Assembly: GCA_037176705.1 (NCBI GenBank)
Contig: CM073888.1
Coordinates: 43,778,810-43,842,809, forward strand
Reading direction: 5' to 3'
Length of the DNA: 64,000 nucleotides
Source of the DNA: Molossus alvarezi
Taxonomy: Eukaryota > Chordata > Mammalia > Chiroptera > Molossidae
This document shows, piece by piece, positions 57,569 through 64,000 of the stretch (the stretch's first letter is position 1; each line of letters opens with the position of its first letter). The position numbers and the translations under genes are program-made. Under the pieces are notes generated by a model, which saw only the letters and a list, made by a program, of their open reading frames with translations, searched no databases and was not told the origin of the DNA.

Positions 57569-59068
57569 TAAATGGTTGACCTAATAACCACTTTTAGGTA
57601 CTACCTGAATATTTTGTTCTAAAATAACTCCAAGGATAAATTTTTCTTTTTGACAAATGTTATTTCTATGTTGACATTTTCTGAGGCAAGCTATAAAACA
57701 TCCTTTTATTCTGTTATGATCTCCTTTTCATAAGCCATCTCTCTTTCAGTTGTTAAAAGACAGATCCTAGTTCCCTTCTGTTTTCGGAATCTTTTTCCTT
57801 CTTGTTGCATTAGCAGATTTAATCTGAAAACTGAAATGACTTTTGAATAATAAAATCAACCTCCATTCCCCACCATTTGATAGATTAAAAATTCTTTTTT
57901 TCATTGTGTGCTTCTTTTGTCCATGGATGGGCTGGGGCTCCTTTTGGGGAGCTAGAGCCAATAGCTGTCTGGCTAAGCGAACAAATGCCGTGGTTATTAC
58001 TAGAAACTCCCAATGTGGGGCAGCTGGGCTCTAAAGAAAACCTTGGCAATGATCTAATCATTGGGATGACCTTGAACTAAATCATTTAGAGCAGCACTGT
58101 CCTAAAACATAAAAGGTGACATTTTCTTGGCCTGTTTATTTGACTTGTTTATTTGCTTTGAAATGAAAAGAAATCTGGGTTTTGTGAGATAAAGGATAGG
58201 ATTGGGATTTCCATGGACTTCAGGCACTGCCTGCTTCCCCTTCTCTGCGGAGAAGCTTGCTAGAGAATAGTCAAGTCACCTTGACTAAAGAGGGGATTGC
58301 TTTGTGTGTCCAAACCCTTACCCAACAATCCTTCACAGTGCGGCTTTTAAAAAATGTTTATGTGAAAGTGTGAGATTTCATTGGTTAAAATGTATTAGTG
58401 TGGGTTACATACATAAAGAATACAAGCAAATTTGGTGCTCCCCTAAAACACTAACACCACTTTCTCCCTCACTTTCTACAAGGAGAGATATTTAATTTTG
58501 AAAGTAAAGAGATGACTTCTGTTTTGGGGGCATAGAACAAATCCTCTGAAATTGATGTTGATTCTGGAGCATAGACAAATGCAAGGATGATGATGTCATA
58601 AATTGTAAAACAGTGATTACAGTTATTTCATTCACTATAATCTGTTGTGCACAGCCTCAATTCCCTTGACCCACTATTGCAAGGTTATATACTTTTGTCA
58701 AATGCAAACTCTGGTTAAATACAACTCTCTGTTGTATTTACAATAACTTTGCCTGGACCCAAGCAGCTGACTATGGGTGGAGAAAAGCACATAATTGTGT
58801 GATTGGTGTCTTCATTTTATTGCACTAACCTCAAGCTGACCCTTAATACTGTTAGCAGCTCCACTTCACTTGTCTCTTGTGTTCACCTTTCTCTTCTTTC
58901 AGACTATTTTCTTACACCCAGGGGGAGTTACTGAGAACTGTTTATGATTGTGTTCTGGGTAGATTGGGTTTGAGGGAGTGGACATAAATTACCACAGCTG
59001 GTAGAGGGTGTCAAGACCTACAATCAAATGCAGTATCAAAATTTTTAGTCAGTCTCTAGTCTTAAAAA
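57569..59068. other. Repeat-poor stretch, 1.5 kb
   Basis: Nothing recognised. Confidence 0.45.
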
Positions 59069-59078
59069 AAAAATCTCA

Positions 59079-59250
59079 ATTCTGGCCAGTGTGACTCGGT
59101 TGAGCATCGTCCTATGCATAGATAGGTCACTGGTTTGATCCCCAGTAGAGGGCATGCAGGAGGCAGCTGATCAATGTTTCTCTTTCACCAATGTTTTTCT
59201 CTCTCTCCTTCTCCCTTCTTCTCTCTCTAAAATAAATAAAAACATCTTTA
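59079..59250 (+). mobile_element. VES SINE, classic subtype, with internal deletion
   Basis: Duplication AAAAATCTCA at 59069-59078 and 59251-59260. About 40 bases are missing between the two 'ttcgattccc'-like motifs of the usual SINE, as if they had recombined. Confidence 0.9.
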
Positions 59251-59260
59251 AAAAATCTCA

Positions 59261-59821
59261 GAGGCCAAGCCCTTCAAAAGTAATGGTACATAAATATTGG
59301 CTTTGGAAAAAATATAGTAATAAAAGAGACTATAGAAAATTTTCAGAGTAGTCATTTACAATAAGATTAAAAAAAAACAACTCTGCAGATCCAATACTTA
59401 ATAAATAATTTCAATGTAGAAGTTTCACAACATAAAATTTTGATTATTGCTTTATAAAAATTTCAAAAAATAAAGCAAAGTATTAAATTTTTAGGAAAAA
59501 ACACTAGTGAGATAATGTAATAATTTTACTATAGTTCTTTCAAAATTAAGCTAACTCCTTCTGTCATCTACTTGTTAATAGCTAGTGTCGAAATTTTACA
59601 ACATGCATTAGTTTGAATCATATCTATCCCCAATTCCTCTGTGTATAAAATCTGGTTTAATTTGTTAAGACCTACTTCAAATGATATCTCTTTTACTAAA
59701 GGTTTTCCTAAAGTTCAGTCAGAATCTATCATTTCCTGCAGGGTAAAATTTTACCCATATTTTCATGTTGTCATATTATAAAGCTTAATATTAAAAAAAC
59801 AATTTTAATTAATAAAATTTT
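59261..59821. other. Low-copy AT-rich DNA
   Basis: Nothing recognised. Confidence 0.4.
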
Positions 59822-59837
59822 AGGAGTTCTACATTTT

Positions 59838-60085
59838 TTTTTTGTCCTCACTCGAGGACATTTTTCCATTTTTTCTACAGATAGAGTGGGAGGGAGAGAG
59901 AGGAAGAGAGAGAGAGAGAGAGAAACATCGACGTGAAAGGGACACATCGAGTGGCTGCCACCCGCACGACCAACCAGGGCCGGGGACAAACTGCAACCGA
60001 AGTACATACCCCTAGCGGGAACCGAACCCGGGTCTCTCCGGACCGCAGGCCGACACTCTAACCGCTGAGCCAAACCGGCCAGGGC
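59838..60085 (-). mobile_element. VES SINE, long subtype, young
   Basis: Perfect 16-bp duplication AGGAGTTCTACATTTT at 59822-59837 and 60086-60101. Perfect stem-loop 'tgtcctcactcgaggaca'. Confidence 0.97.
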
Positions 60086-60104
60086 AGGAGTTCTACATTT
60101 TAAA

Positions 60105-60525
60105 TGCTTCCAGCATTTTTAATTGGATTGTTTCTGTTCCTGTTGTTGAGTTGTGTAAGTTCTTCATATTTTTAGGATATTAGCCCCTTAAGAGAGGTAT
60201 TGTTTGCAAATATCTTCCATTTGGTTGGTTGCCTTTTGGTTTGGTTCATGGTTTCTTTTGCTGTGCAGAAGCTTTTTAGTTTGATGGAGTCCAATTCATT
60301 TATTTTCTTTTACTTTCTTTGCCTTTGGGGTCAAATTAATAGAATCCTCTCTGAGATCCAGGTCTGTAAGTTTAGTACCTATGTTTTCTTGTATGTATTT
60401 AATTATTTCACATCTTATGTTTAGATCTTTGATCCATTTTGAGTTAATTTTGTGTATGGTGTTAGACAGCAGTCTAGTTTCATTCTTTTGCATGTGGCTT
60501 TTCAATTTTCCTAGCACCATTTATT
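60105..60525 (-). mobile_element. L1 ORF2 fragment, continues at 62787
   Basis: Old L1 ORF2 sequence. Its right edge 'ttttcaattttcctagcac...' (60499-60525) is repeated at 62787-62813, where the same L1 goes on. The 3' end of the L1 is missing on the left. Confidence 0.8.
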
Positions 60526-62786
60526 TATTTTTATTTTTTTATAGCACATGTATCCAGCCCTGGCCAGTTTGGCTCAGCGGTTAGAGCGTCGGCCTGCGGT
60601 CCGGAGAGACCCGGGTTCGGTTCCCGCTAAGGGCACGTACTTCGGTTGCAGTTTGTCCCTGGCCCTGGTTGGTCGTGCGGGTGGCAGCCACTCGATGTGT
60701 CCCTTCATGTCGATGTATCTCTCTCTCTCTCCCTTCCTCTCTCTCCCTCCCACTCTATCTGTACAAAAAAAAAAAAAAAAAAAAAGGAAAAATATCCTCG
60801 GGTGAGGATAGCACATGTATTCATTCTCTGGACACCTTTATTATTTTATACAATGACCTGAGTAAAATTTTAAGAAAAACAACGAAAACAACCGAACCAA
60901 CATGAATCAGGACATAAATACTGAGAGTTCAAGGCAAACTTTGTGGTCAGAATCCTAGTTGGGCAGGAAAACAAAACAAAACAAAACACAGGAATGGTTG
61001 GGCAGAAAAAATAGGCAAGAGGAGAAAGAGCCTATATCAGAGACAATCTTAGGTTGTCCAGTGAGGAAACTGTCATGAATGGCATGAACATCTTTCTAGG
61101 ATAGAATCCACTCTCAGAATATGGCCTTTTAAAAGTAGAAGCAGGGAAGTGATAGAATACAGGCTTCCGTAGTCAGGGAGTATGCTCTGTTCACACCAGC
61201 ACAGTTCTTAGAGCTTAGTTGGTACTAAGTAAATGTTTCTTGAATTGAAATGAGTATCTATGAGAGTGGACAGCAAAGTCAGACGTAGGACATGGCACCT
61301 AACAATTTGACACTAACCAATGTCAGACCACTTTACTCATAAAGAAGATCTCCTTTGCCCTTGTTCTGGGGTGAGGCTAGGTCGGCTGCTGTGGGATTTT
61401 GTAGAAGGATGGCGTATAGTCACATTGCTTCTTCATAGGTCTTTAACCCATCTTCTGCTTCTAGTCGCCGCACTTGAGATCCCATTGTGCGGTTGTTTGG
61501 GTTGCTGCTGTTACTTCTCAGGGCAACATCTCTGCAGAGTTGTGTGTAGTGAATGGCATGGCCCCAGGGTGCGGCGTCTGACTGCAGCCAGGGCTCTAAC
61601 TGGCAGAAATCCTTCCGTGCTGCATCCTGTTAAGCATAATTTCTAAGAAATGCTGTTGAAATTGCTCCAGAGGCCAGATGGGATGTCTGTAGTCAGCCAA
61701 AACTCCCATCCCCGGGACTCAACCAACTGGGGGATTGCCCTGGGCCTGGCAGCATGGATAGTTCTTTACTCAGGGAGCTCAACCATGTGAAGCCCATGCA
61801 AATACCAATAATCAGCTTCTCTGCAGAAAGAGAAAGATATCTTCCCTCTTCCATATCCTAAGACTATTGTTCATGTATAAAGATACTCTAACCATCCCTT
61901 GAGCCTGATTTCACTATGTATAATACTGGGCCAAGAAATACATAGTAAGAAGCCTTGCACCCTACCCAACATGGTGCTATTGATACCATTGTAAATAACA
62001 TGGTTATTAATAAACTGGAAAGGAGCAAAGGGAAGGCCAAATAGATGCATGCCCAGTAAAGTCTGGATGATAAAGGGAAGGTACTAGTCTGTCAGTCCTA
62101 CCTGGGAACAGGTCCTTGGCCAGAGTAGGCATGGCCACTGCGAGTGAGGGAGATTTGAGATACATAAGCTTCTATACAAAGGAATGTGCTCTTTTGCCTC
62201 TTGGTTCATGCTCCTGGCTTGCAGGGGCTCTCATGTGCTTGCATTTGCCCACATGGCTCATTGCCATACGAACCCCACACCCAATGAAATGAGAGACTGG
62301 AACTAGCCTGGAATGAAAACTCTGGACACTGGCTTTGCTTCTAGCTCTGCTGAATCCCAAGCTGATAATTTTCCAGGACTGGATTAGGAGAAATGGGACT
62401 TTGCAAACCGAGGAATGTAATTCCATGCAAATAAAGCTTTTTACCACATCTCATCATCATATGGGGACCTCCGGAAGTGCTTATTTGAGTGGTACCTCAG
62501 GAACCCCACCCCACTAGCAATAGAGAAAGACCATCTATGCATTTCTCCAATAACACTGTCAGAGGCAATTGCAGTATTTGAGAAGCCAAGTTGGTCACCT
62601 TCAGGCTCTCACACACCTTCATCCCCCAGTGGGCAATGCAGAACATAAGGATGTTGTTCCCAGGGTTAGAACATGGGTAAGAGGAGTGGCTGGTGACCAC
62701 TTCCCCAAAGACTTTAGTAACTTGATCTTAGCTCATACTTTTCTGTTTTAAAGCTTGTAACAGAGCTTGATTTGCCTTCAGCCTGT
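60526..62786 (-). pseudogene. Retrocopy of an unidentified polyadenylated transcript, about 2.0 kb without its SINE
   Basis: The 2.26-kb insert lies between a 27-bp duplication with one mismatch (60499-60525 and 62787-62813). On the minus strand it ends in AATAAA (about 60838-60843), then 17 bases to the SINE site and about 12 more to an A-rich tail (60526-60540). These are the marks of L1-driven copying of an mRNA or long non-coding RNA. Small open frames (91 codons at 62172-62447, 67 codons at 62497-62700) resemble no family I know. The part near 61200-61260 resembles an old L2/MIR 3' end, which would suit a UTR or lncRNA. It could also be an unrecognised non-autonomous retroelement. Confidence 0.65.
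60554..60807 (+). mobile_element. VES SINE, long subtype, young
   Basis: Perfect 13-bp duplication ATAGCACATGTAT at 60541-60553 and 60808-60820. The A run lies before the stem-loop, and the SINE ends in 'cctcgggtgagg' with no terminal A tail. Confidence 0.96.
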
Positions 62787-62869
62787 TTTTCAATTTTCCC
62801 AGCACCATTTATTGAAGAGACTTTCTTTTCTCCACTGTATATTTTTGGCTCCTTTGTTGAAAATTATTT

Positions 62870-62916
<47 letters not shown>

Positions 62917-64000
62917 GGCTTTTCCTGGACTCTCAGTCTGTTCTATAGGTGTGTGTCTGTTTTTCTGCCCATACCATATTGCTTTGATTATTGGAGCTTT
63001 GTAGTATAATTTCAAATTAGGGACTGTGGTACCTCTAGCTTTGTTCTTAGGATTGCTTTAACAGGTCAAGGTCTTTTATGGTATCATACAAATTTGATGG
63101 ATATTAGATTTTGTCAATGCTTTTTCTTCATCTATTGATATGATCATATGATTTTCTCCTTAATTTTGTTAATGTGGTGTATCACATTGATTAATTTGCA
63201 TACGTTCAACCATCCTTGTGCCTCTAGAATGAAGCTTACTTGATTATGATGTATTATCTTTTTAACATATTGGTTTGATTTGCTAGTCTTTTGTTGAGGA
63301 TTGTTACATCTATTTTCATGAGAGATATTGTTCTGTAATTTTGTGTGCATATTATTCTTGCCAGGTTTTGGTATCAGGGTAATGTTGGCCTCAAAAAATG
63401 AGTTAGGAAGTGTGGTCTCTTTTTCAATTGTTTTGGAAGAGTTTGAGAATAATAGGTATTAAATCTTCTCTGAATGTTTCACAGAATTCACTAGTGAAGC
63501 CATCTGGTCCTGGAATTTTACTTTTTGGGAGGTTTTGATGTCTCTTTTCACTTCCTTACTGTTAATTAGTCTGTTTAGATTTCCCAATTCTTCCTTATTC
63601 AGTCTAGGAACGTTATATGTTTCTAAGAACTTGTCCATTTTTTCTAGTTATCAAATTTGGTGACATGTAGTCTTTTATGCTATTCTTGTATAGTTCTTTG
63701 TATTTCTGTGGTGTAAATTGTAATCTTTCCTCTTTTATCTCTGATTTTATTTATTTATTTGAGTCTTTTTTTTTTCTTAGTAAATCTAGCCAGAGGTTTG
63801 CCAAGTTCATTAATCTTTTCAAAGAACCAGCCCTTTGTTGCAATAATTTTTCTATTGACTTTTTGGTCTCTATGTCATTTAATTCTGCTCTAATTTGTAA
63901 TATTTCCTAACTTCTATTAACTTTGGGTTTCATTTGTTCTTTTCTGGTTCTTTAAGGTGGAATATTAGGTGGGTTTTTTTTCTTGTTGCTTGAGGTAGGC
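62787..64000 (-). mobile_element. L1 ORF2, old, runs off the window
   Basis: Continuation of the L1 at 60105-60525: ORF2 region upstream of the C-terminal domain, reaching the reverse transcriptase ('ggtatcagggtaatgttgg' near 63370) and further toward the 5' end at the window edge. Frame broken throughout. Confidence 0.8.
62873..62915. repeat. (TG)n microsatellite
   Basis: About 20 TG units inside the old L1. Confidence 0.95.

Noticed and set aside
61320..61646. 108-codon frame on the plus strand of the retrocopy
   Set aside because: It is on the wrong strand relative to the poly-A tail and has no recognisable domain.
1..64000. Bat Helitron (Helibat) copies
   Set aside because: I looked for the typical ends and found none, which neither confirms nor excludes a vesper bat over 64 kb.

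Overview
The window reads as nuclear DNA of a yangochiropteran (echolocating) bat, probably a vespertilionoid. The clearest sign is 30 copies of a tRNA-derived SINE of the bat VES type, two thirds or more with recognisable target-site duplications. Bat L1 and L1-derived retrotransposons and a SPIN-like hAT element, a family known from vesper bats, agree with this. I find no intact host protein-coding gene, RNA gene or CRISPR array. It looks like intergenic or intronic sequence. Family names are from memory; structural statements (duplications, terminal repeats, nesting) are read directly.

Layout. 1-2.1 kb: old L1 and L2 remnants. 2.1-8.4 kb: two ORF1-only L1 derivatives (HAL1-like) head-out in opposite orientation, about 2.5-2.8 kb per arm, with different 3' tails. 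8.4-20.6 kb: mostly low-copy DNA with a hAT element, a 5'-truncated L1, decayed LTRs, MIR and SINEs. 20.6-21.0 kb: solo LTR of a class II endogenous retrovirus with an exact 6-bp duplication. 22.0-22.3 kb: a 280-bp purine tract. 27.07-27.98 kb: a processed RPL10A pseudogene split by the SPIN-like element. 28.2-34.9 kb: old L1s, a MER44-like element, and an L1 nested inside another L1. 35-41 kb: L2 relics and SINEs. 41-50 kb: MIR, MER5-like hATs and a dense SINE cluster. 50.3-53.8 kb: an old L1 carrying four SINEs. 53.8-59.8 kb: low-copy DNA with one hAT nested in another. 60.1-64 kb: an old L1 split by a 2.26-kb polyadenylated retrocopy of unknown origin with a 27-bp duplication.

Nothing here works as a gene system. 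The interest lies in how mobile elements nest, swap parts and form subfamilies: the HAL1 inverted pair with exchanged tails, the unidentified retrocopy, two SINEs that consist only of the tRNA-like head and end at the same point, the 3' stem-loop of the long SINE subtype, and the SPIN-like insertion that dates itself against a pseudogene.
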